Both the position numbers and the translations under genes were made by a program. A DNA stretch of 64,000 bases, taken from Warburgia ugandensis. Taxonomy: Eukaryota; Streptophyta; Magnoliopsida; Canellales; Canellaceae. How positions within the stretch are numbered: position 1 is the first letter of the stretch; each line of letters begins with the position of its first letter. The stretch lies in assembly GCA_035236585.1 (NCBI GenBank), contig CP141133.1, forward strand, positions 46,889,729 through 46,953,728, written 5' to 3'. Positions 1 through 11,600 of this stretch are shown piece after piece. A model generated the notes under the pieces. That model saw only the letters and a list, made by a program, of their open reading frames with translations. It searched no databases and was not told where the DNA came from.

Positions 1-1479
1 ATGACATTTATTATAAGTGGTTAGCATAAGGTAGTGAATAAGATATGTGATTAGAAAATTTTAAGTTAAAATTTTATGAAGCAATTTGATCTAGAATCAT
101 AAACAAATTATAATAATAACTTCTGTGAAAAGCATACAAGAAAGAATCATTTGTTATATGAAAATTAATGATAAGTATGGGGACGTCTGAAGATGATAAT
201 GAAGATTCAGTCAACTTAATTAAACCACTATTTTTGAGTTGAAAGCATTGTAAGTTCTTATGAAGTCTTGAATGGTAGTTTAGAAATGGTGATGAAATAT
301 TAGTGAAAGAAAATCGTGGAATCAAATTTAAGAGATCATATACCTGAATTGAAGAAGATTGGATTAATAAATAAAATAAATTCTGAAGTTGAAAGTGGTT
401 AACATTTGAAATGTAGGAATAAGTACAATGTCTCAAATAATTGTCAAAATCAATTAAAAAGATGGGTATTCATAGTGGAAGTAATAGATGAGAATTAGCT
501 TTACAATAAAAATTTCATATTGATGACATGTACAAAATTGAGAAATCTTGAGAAACAATAAGATGGATTGTTGAAACTAAAATATATATTAGATAAAACA
601 ATTTTCCAAGGTGCATCAATAATCATAGTTAGAAGAAGATGGATAAATAATTCCCTACCTTAGTATAAATCTTCCATCTAGGTAGAAGACCTACATGATT
701 AGTTTCAGTTAGCTAGATAATTTTCAAGGATCTATTACAACGAAAAACATCTCAAAGATGATATTAAGAGTTCTATACAAATATGATTATAAAATGATAT
801 TTGATAAATGAAAAAAATCAAGAGACTTTCATTTTGATTTAATAATATTCTTATCATGAGAGTAGTATTTTAACAAAGGAATCTACACAATCCTTTAGAA
901 TTATGGAGTCTATTTTCATGTAGATATGCAAGATACTTGTATAAAGAAAAATTATGAAATTGGTTGACCATAAGATGTTGCATGAAAGGAATTGAATAAC
1001 TTTAAGTTAGAAATTTTGTGACAAATGGAGAAATTGGGGTAGATAAAAGAATACAAAATGATCTTATATTATGAATTTTGAACAAAATGTGAAAATTAAG
1101 GATGATCATACTTAATCAATTATGAAAAGTAAAACAATTATGACACTTGATGATTGTACAGGGAGAAAAAAAAAAGAATGTAATGAATGATAGTTGTTGT
1201 ACTGGATATAAAAAAAATTAAAAAAAAAAAAAACTAGAGATATACCTGCATAGGAAGTGATAGCAGACAATGATAATTTATTCACAAGTAAAGGTATATT
1301 TTTGGAGTGCACAATAGAAGTGACTTTTACTTCATGAAGAAGATAGAACAATGACATTAATCAATGTGTAGGTGTTTAAAGTTAAAGTTGGGAGTCTTAT
1401 GAGTGTAAAGTAGTTATGAGAACTTAAATCTACAATGATATGAGGATGCATGTAGAATTATTCGAAGGATGACATGGTA
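1..1479 (+). other. Degenerate interior of a plus-strand chromovirus-like element
   Basis: No gene is supported here. The stretch is very AT-rich and full of stops. It lies directly upstream of a recognisable chromovirus pol tail (1480-1639), polypurine tract and LTR, so I infer that it is the decayed pol or 3' interior of the same element. The open frames at 74-436 and 1112-1357 on the minus strand are low-complexity and match nothing I recognise. Confidence 0.4.
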
Positions 1480-1639
1480 ATGAATTTCAAGAACATGGTC
1501 AAAGTAATATGACAACATAGATTTGACAAAGTAACCACTTGGGAGAAGGAAGACAAGATGAGTAAGTCACACCCAGAATTAATATTTTAGAGATGAATTA
1601 AAAAATTTTGAGGATGAAATTTCAATAAGGGGGGATGGA
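1480..1639 (+). pseudogene. C-terminal end of chromovirus pol plus polypurine tract
   Basis: With stops and frame shifts allowed, the plus strand reads VTTWEKEDKM just after a VKV...QHRFDK stretch. This is the conserved end of Ty3/gypsy chromovirus pol (family pattern VKVLW...TWE.ED), downstream of the integrase core. It is followed by a decayed RMKF-like tail and a G-rich polypurine tract at about 1627-1637, directly before TGTAACACCCC at 1640. Tail, tract and LTR start in this order is the standard 3' end of such elements. The remnant is too broken to be expressed. Assignment to the chromoviruses is firm; the exact lineage is inferred. Confidence 0.7.
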
Positions 1640-2518
1640 TGTAACACCCCTAATTTTATTACATTTTATACAATTAATTAGGTTGAAAAAGAGAAATACA
1701 AAATTGAAAATTTGACATTTTAATTCTTTAAGGATAACTAATGAAAGACAGAATTGATGGTTGAAACATCAATATTAGTAATCTACTCAGCAAAATAAAT
1801 CTAATGACAGTAAGCATAGTGAAATCAAAGTTTGGACAAAAAATTCATAATTATTTTAATGAAAGTATTTATTTAAATTAATTGATGAGTAAAATGGTAA
1901 ATTCACTATAGGTGGGACCCACAAGATGTGACACATAATTATGACCATAGATAACATAAAGTCTAATGGTCACTAGAAATTATGATAGGTAATAATTAAA
2001 AACTAGCCTTTAATTCTCCCCCCTCAATTTTTGCTGTGCATCTCTCTCTCCCTCTCAATTCGCTAGTCAACTCACTCGACCCAAGGTATGCCCCAACTGA
2101 GATCCCTTGCCATCCCTGCTATAGCCTGTTGGTGGTCCCTCCTACTCTCCCTTCTTCCTCTCTGGCTGCATCCTATGTTCTTTTTCTTCATCGACATTGA
2201 TGATAAACCTAGCATCCACTATTCCCCTCTGCTTGAATTTCCACCAGCATGACAACTAGATTGACATGGATAGCTGGCTACTGAAAACCCTTTTCCCTCT
2301 ATCCTCTCAAGCACCCCCTGCATGACCTCTCTTTAGCTCATGACAATCACCCCTCTCCTTTCCCCTCACCTGTGTAACATAAGACAATCGGCAGGCAATG
2401 CCCCTATGTTTCTCTCTTTCTCTCTGTCTTGCACTGTCTTGTTAACCATTTCCCTTTTCCCTCTTCCTATTGGCCATAATAAAAACCCAAAACCCCCATC
2501 TCTCTCTCTCTCCGCATG
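1640..2518 (+). repeat. Truncated 3' LTR of the plus-strand chromovirus-like element
   Basis: The LTR begins TGTAACACCCC next to the polypurine tract and runs rightwards as noncoding DNA with CT-rich stretches (2040-2060, 2499-2512). It resembles in style the start of the solo LTR at 32277 (TGTAACGCCC). The expected LTR end is missing because an unrelated Athila-type LTR begins at 2519. The open frames at 2340-2593 are LTR sequence and not taken as genes. Confidence 0.6.
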
Positions 2519-4493
2519 TGTTGTGATTTTAAAGTTAAACTCGCAAGCAAACGAATAGATTGTAGTATTCTCGCATGAGGAGGTCGATCCCATGAGAAAT
2601 AGAATGATTGTGTGATGAGTGGTCTCTACTTTAATTTATCTTACCTTGCCAAATCAAGGAGATCTTTTAACCTAAACTAATAATTGAAATTAACAGATGG
2701 AAATGAAAATTATGAAAAAACTAAAAATATGCTAAAAAAAGAAACTTTCCTAAACATGCCTTCTGAAAATAAAACTTTCCTAAATGAAACTTTATAAATT
2801 TATGACTTTCCTAAATTAAGAACTTCCCTAAAGTGAAAATTTTCTAAAAATGCAATTTTAACAACTTTCCTAAGCATGAATTTTAGTAATTAACTTAAGG
2901 AAACATGCATTAATCAACTACTCTCCTAATCATCCACATTCTAAAGAAAGCAATTAAATTCATGGGAATGAAAAATTTAACACTAACAACTAATCAATGA
3001 CACGCTGACAAATTAATTAAGATCAACAATTAACCACTAATTAAACTACTTTTCTTAATATGAATGCATCTAACTTGGAAGTCAATCACTCAACGAATCA
3101 CTCAAAACCATGCATTCCACCCATGGGTTGCTTAAATAGTTTCTTCATGAATTGATAAGTGAACTTCAGCCGTTGAGATGTTGTATTAAACTAATAGAGC
3201 ATGAGTGGGTGATCAAGTTAACAAGATTATGCAACTTCTACCATAAAGGCCTTCAAAACCATGCATTCCACTAATTGATTGGTGCATGGTTTTGATTCCT
3301 TTTTTCTTTCGGGTTGGGTTGGTTGGAATGGCTAGAATAATAATCTTAAATTAACTACTAAACTAGATGAACATGTCAATCAATCATCATCAGCCAAAAC
3401 TCAAAGAGATTCCATTGAAAATCAAATTGTAGTACATGAAAAGTGGTTACATGGAGGGTGCATTACATTTTTGGAGAGAATGCATAGTGCTTTTCCCAAA
3501 CTAAACTCAAAACCAGATCCTAATAATGATTCCCCCTCAAACAAGCTTTAGATTCAAGAGAAAATCTAATGGAACATAAAGGCAACACTAAGGAAAATTA
3601 AGGAAAACAATGCTAGAGTTCAAGGAATCTAAAAGAGATCTAAATGGCAATGAAAAGCAAAGGCAAAGATTAGATTCAAGTGACTTCCCTTGGCTGTCAC
3701 TTTGAGGGAAAAACCAACCTTGGATCTTAATCAATAAGGAAAGGAAACAATGGAATGAAAAAGCATGAACTAGCACAATAAGGTAAGACCGAATAAGGAG
3801 AAACGAGGAAGACTAACCAACCTTTCAAAGGCAAATCAACTACCAAAGTCCTAGGTGTGCAATATTTGGAGGAGTAACAACCATTCTTAGAAGAAGTAGC
3901 ACCACCCAAAGTAGAAGGAGGTTCAAGGCAAAAGAAAAAAGAAAGTAATGGAAGAAGAGGATGCCCTCCTCAAGGTTAAGAAGGCATCTTTTTCTTCCTT
4001 GAAGGGATATATCTAAGCCTTGATTTTTGTTGGAATTTTATACTTTTCTCCTATATTTTCTAGGGTGACCTAAGTTATAGGTGCGGTGGGGATGAAAAGA
4101 TGTAATTTGGATGCTTAAGATGCATGGGTTGATAGGGTTTTTAAAGAGGAAACAAGGTAGGATAGGTGGTTGCCTTTTGAAAAACATGTAGGTTGGAGAT
4201 GCCAATTTTTAGGAAGGAGCATCTCCCCCTTTCAAAAAATTGTGGAAACCCCTTAAATTATGGAAAGTGGGATGAATGGGATGAGGTAAGATAAGAAGAA
4301 GATGGGAGGAAAGAGATGGGTAGGAGAAATTAAGAAAGTGAGGTGAGATGGGGAAATTTCATTGGCTAAGTGATTTCATAAGAATTTGGGATTGGTTGGA
4401 TGGCTTAACTGGGAGACTAGGAAGGTGAGAAAGTCTTAGAAAAGTGGGAAAAACATGGAAAATAGCAAGGGTCTCCTCCTATCGGTCCACATG
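2519..4493 (-). repeat. Athila-type LTR fragment
   Basis: The sequence starting TGTTGTGATTTT is laid out like the LTR starts at 11601 and 36017: TGTT, then a TTGTAGTAT stretch, then GGTCGATCCCA within about 80 bases. It is therefore read as an Athila-like LTR of a minus-strand element. Its right part (3600-4490) resembles the element C LTR at 38280-38945, including a CCTAT(C/T)GGTCC(A/G)CATG motif. It is cut at 4494 by the LTR of element D, and its continuation beyond D was not found. No gene is seen; the open frames at 3588-3909 are LTR sequence. Confidence 0.55.
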
Positions 4494-5657
4494 TGTGACG
4501 ACTAGGGTTTTTATATTGTAATTTTAAAATAACAAGCTTTCGCTTGCGAGATCGATCTCTATTTTTAAAACAATTTTTTGAAATGAATGTAGCAAAAATT
4601 TTCTTTTATTTAAAATTTTTTCATGAAAACCCCTAGTGTCATTAATTAATCTCAATGAACAGATAATTTGTTATCATCGATAAATGAATCATGCTATGGC
4701 AACTTTTGGACAAAATATAAAAATGAATAATTACCATTCCCAAGATTGTTAATCACAGCCCTAGTTACAAATAATTACTTACAACTAATTTTACATCAAA
4801 TACTAAAATGATCACTCAGTATGAAATCCAATACAATTATACCCTCACTTAGCCTTACCTTCACTCACTTAATTGTAGTACTAACACTCTCTGAAGCTCC
4901 TTCTAATAGTACTTTGTTTGATCTAAAAAATAATGGATTTGGTTGAGTATTCATCATACACAGTAGGTGACCTAACACTATTAATTTGAAAACACGGCAT
5001 GCAAGAGGCATAATTTCAAGAAAGGTAATAAGATCATGCAATTCTATTTTGTGTAATCATGGGTATTTAGGCATAAATTATAAAACTCATTTACACATTT
5101 CCAAACCATGGAACTTTTATCAAATCCATTAATTAGCAATATAAACATTACAAAAATAGTAGTAGTCAATCAACTCATGCACCAGAATTTTTAGCAAACA
5201 CATAAAGCCAACTGCTCAAAATCAACAATTCCTACAATAGTAATAATTACTAAAAATCTTAAAGTAGTAATCGATTAAATCAAATGATAGAATTTCAACT
5301 CCATGATAGATATCATGAATGTGAATATCTCAGCGAACACATCAAGCAATGGGCTAGCGAACATATCAAGCCAACAAATCGGCGAACACATCAAGCCGAC
5401 TGGTCATGAGTACTCATCTATGACCATCTCAATGCAATATGCATATCAATATCAAAATTGAAATCATAGGGTCAACTTTGCTCAAACCAAAACCCATTCT
5501 GAAATCATGTGTCTTTGGTATCTAGAGACCAGCCCACTATAGCCTCCATGGCGACTATGGATATGTCCTTGAAATGGGTGCCGTGAACAGCTCCAATGGT
5601 CATCCCTATTTACTACAATAGTCAAGGAAGGGACAATGCTGCTTTGGGCAATGATAT
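4494..5657 (-). repeat. Element D 3' LTR, outer part
   Basis: This is one piece of the D LTR, beginning TGTGACGACTAGG in plus orientation. It aligns with the F 5' LTR: GTGCCGTGAACA at about 5579-5590 corresponds to about 50845-50856, and TCAAGGAAGGGACAATGC at 5622-5639 corresponds to 50887-50904. The match breaks exactly at 5657/5658 where element A begins and resumes at 13551. The last five bases (5653-5657, GATAT) are the target duplication of A. Confidence 0.8.
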
Positions 5658-7662
5658 TATTGATGTTTTCCGCAAGTGCATAGGCTATTGTAGTATAACT
5701 ATGCAAATAAAGGTCAATCCCACAGGGACTCACTATAGAATTTTGAAGTTTTTAATAAAATATAACTATTTAAAATTTAATTTAATTGACAAAAAATTAA
5801 CAAAAAAATTTAGACTTCATATTTAGTTTACCAATGAAAATTTAGAAGTCTAATTCCAGGAAGAACAGAAAAAGAAACAATAAAACCTTAATTAAAACTA
5901 AAACTAGAAAAATAAAGAAAATCTAATTCCCTAGCTTAAGTACTGTCAAATTTATTCACTTCTAGCATGAAAAATCTAGATTAGACTCCTTAACTACATT
6001 CAACATGTCATGGATTAGTGATCTAATGGATGAATTTGTCAGATTCATCAAAGTGTTAGAGATCTAATCAAATTAAGGAATTTCATGATTAATGGCTTAG
6101 ATCTATTTTTAGAATCTAGAATGAAGATCAGGAACAGTAATTACTCTATAAACTATCCTAAAAACATGCCATAAAATTTATTTGAATTTCTGAAGTAAAA
6201 TAGACAAGAAATTAAAGATTATCCGTGGTTAAACCAGAACCGTTCATTGAATTAAATGGGAACAGAATAGCACAGAATGTTGATTACCAGAATGGAAATA
6301 ACATAAAACATGAATAAGAATAGTATAGAACGTGGATTGTATTTTTAATATTATGTAAGGGGAAAAATTGGAATTTTGTCTAAAACTCCCTTAAAACTCC
6401 CGTAAAACCAGAGGAGATGAGGTACAGATGCCTAGGCTAGAGCAGTTGCCACTGATGTGGGTTAGTGCCTAACTCGTCATTTGGGCAGCCGGTGGAAGAT
6501 GTTGGAGGCGGACGTCATCTGGTTCTGATCTAGGCATCGTCCAGTTCTATCTGGCTTGATGGAGGCAGCGGCCGGTGCTGGGCTACCGGAGAGGATGCCT
6601 AGGTCATCTAGAGTTTGGAATGGGGAGCCGCCTTGGAGGCCCGGTGGTGTGCTCGTCTAGTGAAAGAAAAATGACGCCCTTCCTAGGCATCGTCTAGTGC
6701 CCACTTGAAGAGAAAGGGTGAAAGGGTTGGACCCTAAAGTAGCAAATAGGAGATTGGTGAAGGGCAGATGGGAGCATAGGAGTGCTGGCCAAGTGAAAAG
6801 ATGCAGCCAGTGATGAGGGAGCTCTGGTTTGGACCTGACAAGAGAAAAGAGAGACAACAATGCTTGGCATGTATGGAGCAGAATAGCGTGATGGTGCTTG
6901 GAGGAGATCTGGGCAAAGAAGAGATGCGGTGAGGCTTTGAGGAGATGTAAAGTGGGAAAAAAAACAATGCCTAGCTGGTGATGAGATGGTGTGATTGATG
7001 CAGGAGTGAGAGATTGTGGTATGATGCAGTGTGAATGTAGATGTGCGATGGAGGGTGCGAGGGATGTGAAGAAGAAGGTGGTGCTGGGGATGGTGTGGTG
7101 CAAAAAAAAAAAGAACAAGGAAAGTGCGGTTGAATGAAAACAAAAGTGAAATAAGCAACTCAATTGGAATGCAACGCAAACAAGGAAAAACACATCTGAA
7201 CTCCCCAAAAACTAAAACTCCGAACTCTAAAAACTCCTCCCAACCTCCATGGTTCTCCCTCTTTATAATTGTTTTTTTCTTTCCTAATATTCCTCTGCCT
7301 CTTTCCTTTAAGAGGTAGATTCCTATTAGGACTTTCTCCTCTCCCTAATTAGGACTCTTCCAAATAGGAATCCTCTTCCAATTAGAACTCTTGCCTCATT
7401 GATCTTCACTTGATTTGCACCGTTGAACATAGATCTGAGCCATCCAACCCTCCTTTAGTTGATCTGCAGAATAAAAGAGTAAATTAGAATCATCTAAACC
7501 ATACATTAATCATCTAATAAGCTCCAATGATCATCAGACTATTGATTTTGAAAAATTAAAGTTTGGATGGTCAATTTGAGCTAAATTTTGCACTTTTGAA
7601 TGGTTGATGATCTAATTAAATGCTAAACTAAGGGTCTTTTAGCCAAAATTTAATAATTAACA
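5658..7662 (-). repeat. Element A 3' LTR
   Basis: This 2,005-bp copy pairs with 11601-13550. It starts TATTGATG, where the partner has TGTTGATA, and ends TTAACA. About 115 bp near 6205-6320 has no counterpart in the other LTR. A TATA-like box on the minus strand lies at about 7259-7267 (CTTTATAAT in plus orientation). The long minus-strand open frames at 6657-7208 are LTR sequence; the equivalent frame in the partner is broken, so I do not call a gene. Confidence 0.85.
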
Positions 7663-9213
7663 CACACCCCAACCAACATTTTGCTAGTCCTGAGCAAAAC
7701 AGGCAGACAACTATTTTACACAAAACTGGTACAAGGTGCCACTTTCGTAGGTACTCACAATTGTATTTAGCACATGCAGCAAACCCTTTAACTGCTAAGT
7801 TACCCTTGGTGGACGAGTTAGGCCTCATGAGGGTTTGTAGTAAATATACCCACAAAATTGAATAAGGTTGAGTCTCCTATTTTATGTCAAAGAATCCTCA
7901 TTCATTAGCAACTTTACTAGTTTTTCACAACTTAATGAAGAGGATTTGACAATTTTACACACCATACACATATTAAAGACATTTTATTTGAGCTATTTCT
8001 CAGAGTGCATATGTGTGTGTACATCCACATAAATCTTGACTTCTAACCGGATATGCTTACATTCCATTAGAAATATACCTTGACCTCAAATCCTCACAGG
8101 CATATGCTCAGAAATAAAACTCTTAGATAATGGGTTAAACATATCTCTCTCATTATGTGACTCAATCCAACAAGCTAATGGTTCACATAATTCTTTTAAA
8201 TGCTCATGAGACAAAGGAAAGTGATCCCTAAGAGTGGATGTTATCACCAAGAATATTAGGGGTCTTTTACCTTGATTTTTTCCTTTTATCTCCTCTTTAA
8301 GGGTATGTCCACCTAAGATTAATAGTTCTTTAACTAGGACGAAGATAGTCGCAAACTCTCACTAGGTTATAGGTCTCCACTACTTTTCCTCAGGGTCTCT
8401 AAGTCATACCTCTATAATAGTCTTGATTATGTGCTGTATGTAATTGGTTTCTAAGAATTAACTTTCATAAAATTCCTCAACACATGAATGATATGCAAAA
8501 CTAATCATATGCATTCCCATTAAGAGGTGAAAATAGTATATTTACTAAATTCTAAACATCCAGTTCTCATCACCGTAAGGGAGCTCTACTTTAAAAACTC
8601 TTTTTTTCTAAATTTTTTTCAAGTTTTTTTTAAACTCAAGAAAATTCAAAATCTCTATGCATCTACACCCCAAAACCTGAATAAAACATTGTCCCCAATG
8701 TTAGAAAACATAGGATTCTATATGAAAGTGGAGGGATGTGGACTCTAAACCTTTGGGTTGCCTCCCAATAAGCGTTAAGTTTAACGTCTTCAGCTAGACA
8801 TTACCTAACCTAACTTTCTAAACATAGAGCTAACTAGGTCAGCTTATTTGTCCTAATCCTAACCCTAAAATGAAATGGCGAGATTTCTCATGCCACTTCA
8901 AAATTTCACAATAATCTATATATGGCCTCCACCTTGAAATTATAGGTGGTGATATGAATATAATACAGTAGATCACCACAATTGTGAAGGTAGTGGGACC
9001 ATATTGATGATTCCCCATCTTTAATATTTCACAGTAGTCAATATAATTGCTCCACCTCAAAATTTGAGGTGAGGGTAACACAATGACTGGATGAACTACC
9101 TTGTATTTCCTTGGACCATATGGTGACAAACAGTCCTTGTCTTAACCAAATGGAGGGATAATAATGACCATGCTATTTAGTTTATCTTTTTCCTCCATGT
9201 CCCTATCATTGTC
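7663..9213 (-). other. Element A 3' noncoding region with polypurine tract
   Basis: Immediately inside the LTR is CACACCCCAACC (7663-7674), the complement of a G-rich polypurine tract; B has the same arrangement at 24779. The rest is AT-rich. It is conserved with element C (39660-41470) and partly with B (24790-26480), including a 'not GTCCTCAATGTT' type motif near 8690 and 41110. Two related hairpins lie at 8929-8949 and 9053-9071. A 96-aa minus frame (8839-9129) covers them, but I treat it as noncoding because its repeat is palindromic DNA and the frame is not kept in C. Confidence 0.65.
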
Positions 9214-10389
9214 CTAAACTAGGGAAATAACTTCACTCTGCCCTTCTTTAATAGGTTGTTCTTGTATTACTAGAGGTGATGACAAGGTTTGGCTTAAACC
9301 CATGTTATTTTCTAATGTGTACCCTAGAGTAGGTTGATGCATATCAACTAACTTTGCTTTAAGCATAGGTATGGTAGCAATTGGGCCTATATTATCATCT
9401 GATGTTTGGGCAAATAAGGTTGCTAGGTCCCAATCAAGTACATCTTCTACATTGAAAGGCGCCATTTGAATTTCATGCTTTATAGGAGGATATACACTGG
9501 CTTGCCATCGAGAAGTGTCCATCAGAGGCATAGTATCCAACAACTCATGCACCTCCTCAATAGATGTGTCTTCATCAAAGTCATAAAAATAGGTGGCACA
9601 CGCATCTAGAGGATTAGGGTTGGATTTTTCTAAAGCTTTATTCTCTTCATCAATGGAAGTCTGATCATTATTAGAATTAGGACATGGCTCAAGTATATCT
9701 AAGTTGAAGATTTTTAAGGATGGTTGTAGACTTTGTGGCTCATAAGGATCATAGGAAGTTTTCATCTTAGTGTCAAGAATAAATGGCTCTTTATTCCCCC
9801 TAATTTGTTTTAGTGTTTCCTCAAATTCCTCCCTCCCTCGTTTTATTTCCTCAGTGAAATCCTCCATCATTTGTCTTAATTCCATAATCCTAATAGTAAT
9901 GCCTTCTATTATTTCACCCATATGTTGCACATTTTCTTCTAATAGTGGTTCTTCCCGCAGATGAAATGACTCATAGGGGTGGTATTGTTGTGGCATTGGG
10001 GTACTAAAAAAGGACTGAGTAGGCTGAATACATGATGATTGACCTTGATATTTTGAATAATCATGGTAGTGTTGACTAGGGTGGAACCATTGTGGTTCTT
10101 CCTGATATTGGTAATCCTGAGACCATGGTTGTTCATGATGCCCAGCCCATCCATTAGAGTCTTGATTATTTGTCTCAAAATAAAAATTGCTAGGGTATGT
10201 GAATGCATTGGGTGCATCCACTGGCTCATAATAGTATTCATTGTATGTGGAGCTTAATGGGGCCAAGGAAGGACTGGAATAGGGATGCTTAGAATAGGTA
10301 TAGTCATTATGGTATTGAGGTTGTGGCGCAACTTGCCTAGAAGCTATTAGCCTAAGCAATTGACTTTCCATAAAATCTAACTGATCCAT
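9214..10389 (-). CDS. Gag-like/linker protein of non-autonomous element A
   Basis: A 391-residue intact ORF, the only long one in element A. Residues about 1-150 are rich in Tyr, Gln, Pro and His, like the part of Athila Gag after the zinc finger. Residues about 150-200 (EENVQHMGEIIEGITIRIME onward) are Glu/Arg-rich and probably coiled coil. Residues about 255-290 read LDACATYFYDFDEDTSIEEV and then LLDTMPLMDTSRW. They match the element B linker between protease and RT (LEACLVHLNEFNEDALIEEV, then LLDSIPIMDTEKW). No CCHC finger, protease aspartate or RT motif is present. It looks like a Gag C-terminus joined to the protease-RT linker with the protease deleted. The role is unknown; RNA packaging in trans is a guess. 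Being open for 391 codons in a decayed setting suggests past selection or a fairly recent origin. Confidence 0.7.
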   Translation of the reverse strand: MDQLDFMESQLLRLIASRQVAPQPQYHNDYTYSKHPYSSPSLAPLSSTYNEYYYEPVDAPNAFTYPSNFYFETNNQDSNGWAGHHEQPWSQDYQYQEEPQWFHPSQHYHDYSKYQGQSSCIQPTQSFFSTPMPQQYHPYESFHLREEPLLEENVQHMGEIIEGITIRIMELRQMMEDFTEEIKRGREEFEETLKQIRGNKEPFILDTKMKTSYDPYEPQSLQPSLKIFNLDILEPCPNSNNDQTSIDEENKALEKSNPNPLDACATYFYDFDEDTSIEEVHELLDTMPLMDTSRWQASVYPPIKHEIQMAPFNVEDVLDWDLATLFAQTSDDNIGPIATIPMLKAKLVDMHQPTLGYTLENNMGLSQTLSSPLVIQEQPIKEGQSEVISLV

Positions 10390-11576
10390 CTATGCATCTA
10401 ATCTATGAAATCTATCCCCTTCTTAATAGGCTCTCTCTTTTCTTTTTTCTTTTTCTTTTTAAGATGAAAACTAACCTACATGATGCAACCTAACTTCTTA
10501 GAAATAGGAATAAACAAAGGACATAATATAATCCTTGAGGCTACTAAGCAGCATATTGATTTTCTTGAATTTGTGTGGGGACAATGCTTTTAATTAGCCT
10601 AATCTAGCACTCCTCCTCTCCTTTAGATTTGATTATTACTTACTAGTGAGGTTCTATGCAAGGTGGTTAATACAACCCTCGTATAAGGAGACGTTTAGCC
10701 CTCACAAACATCAACAAGAGGTGAGGAAAGAGTGAAGCTCTATTAGACAACTCCCAATAACCACAGTGCTCAAAAGCCACTGGAGTGACAATAAATCACG
10801 TTTGAGTAAGAGGGTCCTATGAGCATGTGATGGCCCTATAGGTCTCTTCCAATTGATTTTAATTTGTTTTGAAGGGTGGGGTAGTGTGCTTGAGGTGATT
10901 AGCCTAGGTAGGGCAAGGAGTGGTGATGAAATCCACCCTTGATCTTATGGGGGTAGGGTGCCCTTACTAATTAATTCCACACTCCATGGCAGTTCGATCA
11001 ACATATAATTCACCTTAAAGCATTAGATGTGTCCTAAGATGCAATTAAAAGGAATAAACTAATGCAAACCCTAAAATGCAACAAATATAAAGGATGCGTT
11101 CTATATGAGTTACACTACCAAACAATGCAAATTTACTCTAAATGCAAACCCTAATTTAGAAAATAAATGAGTGAGAAGACTTACAATGGGGTTTCTGATG
11201 AAGATCAAGTGTGGGCCACCTTATCCCACACTTGCCCTATATTATTATAACCCTTTAAAAATTAAAATTAAAAGAGCAAATTAGAAAGGTGCCTCACTAC
11301 AAGACTCACTCAAACAAATAAAAAATTCCTAATCTAAGAAAGCAAGGAAAATCTATTTAATTAATAATACTCCACTTGACAATTTCCTAGGAAAGAAAAA
11401 TAACAATTAGTACTAAATTCAGGAAATAAAGTGGTTATGCACAAAGAAATATTAAATATGCACCTAAAAATTCCTAAAATGTTAAAAATACAATTCCTAA
11501 TATTTTTTATTTTTCTGGATTTTTTCTGGATTTTTTTTGGATTTTTAATTAAAATTTATAAAAACTCCCTTGCAAG
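10390..11576 (-). other. Element A 5' leader
   Basis: This noncoding leader lies between the primer-binding site and the ORF. It aligns in order with the leader of B (about 32195-35990, minus the solo LTR) and with the leader of C (53002-53735). Conserved pieces include the run GAGGGTCCTATGAGCATGTG near 10818, a 10-bp-stem hairpin at 11206-11234, and a splice-donor-like TTGTAAGT on the minus strand with its GT at 11184-11183. No gene is seen. Confidence 0.65.
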
Positions 11577-11594
11577 TCCCCGGCAACGGTGCCA
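11577..11594 (-). promoter_or_regulatory. Primer-binding site, tRNA-Asp type (element A)
   Basis: The plus strand TCCCCGGCAACGGTGCCA is the complement of TGGCACCGTTGCCGGGGA, the known Athila-type priming site. It lies six bases (AAAACT) from the 5' LTR. B (35993-36010) and C (53736-53752) have the same spacing. Confidence 0.85.
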
Positions 11595-11600
11595 AAAACT

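Noticed and set aside
6657..7208. 183-codon minus-strand open frame (and overlapping 161-codon frame)
   Set aside because: Lies inside the element A LTR. The matching region of the other LTR (12600-13100) has the frame broken, and the predicted protein is low-complexity (Phe/Leu/His/Ser-rich) without a domain.
8839..9129. 96-codon minus frame with a repeated YIDYCEIL peptide
   Set aside because: The peptide repeat is produced by duplicated palindromic DNA, and the frame is not preserved in the element C relative.
11290..11310. CACTACAAG motif as a possible CACTA transposon terminus
   Set aside because: The same CCTCACTACAA word occurs at matching places in the A, B and C leaders (about 11291, 35752, 53476), so it is part of the Athila-like leader. 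No partner terminus was found.
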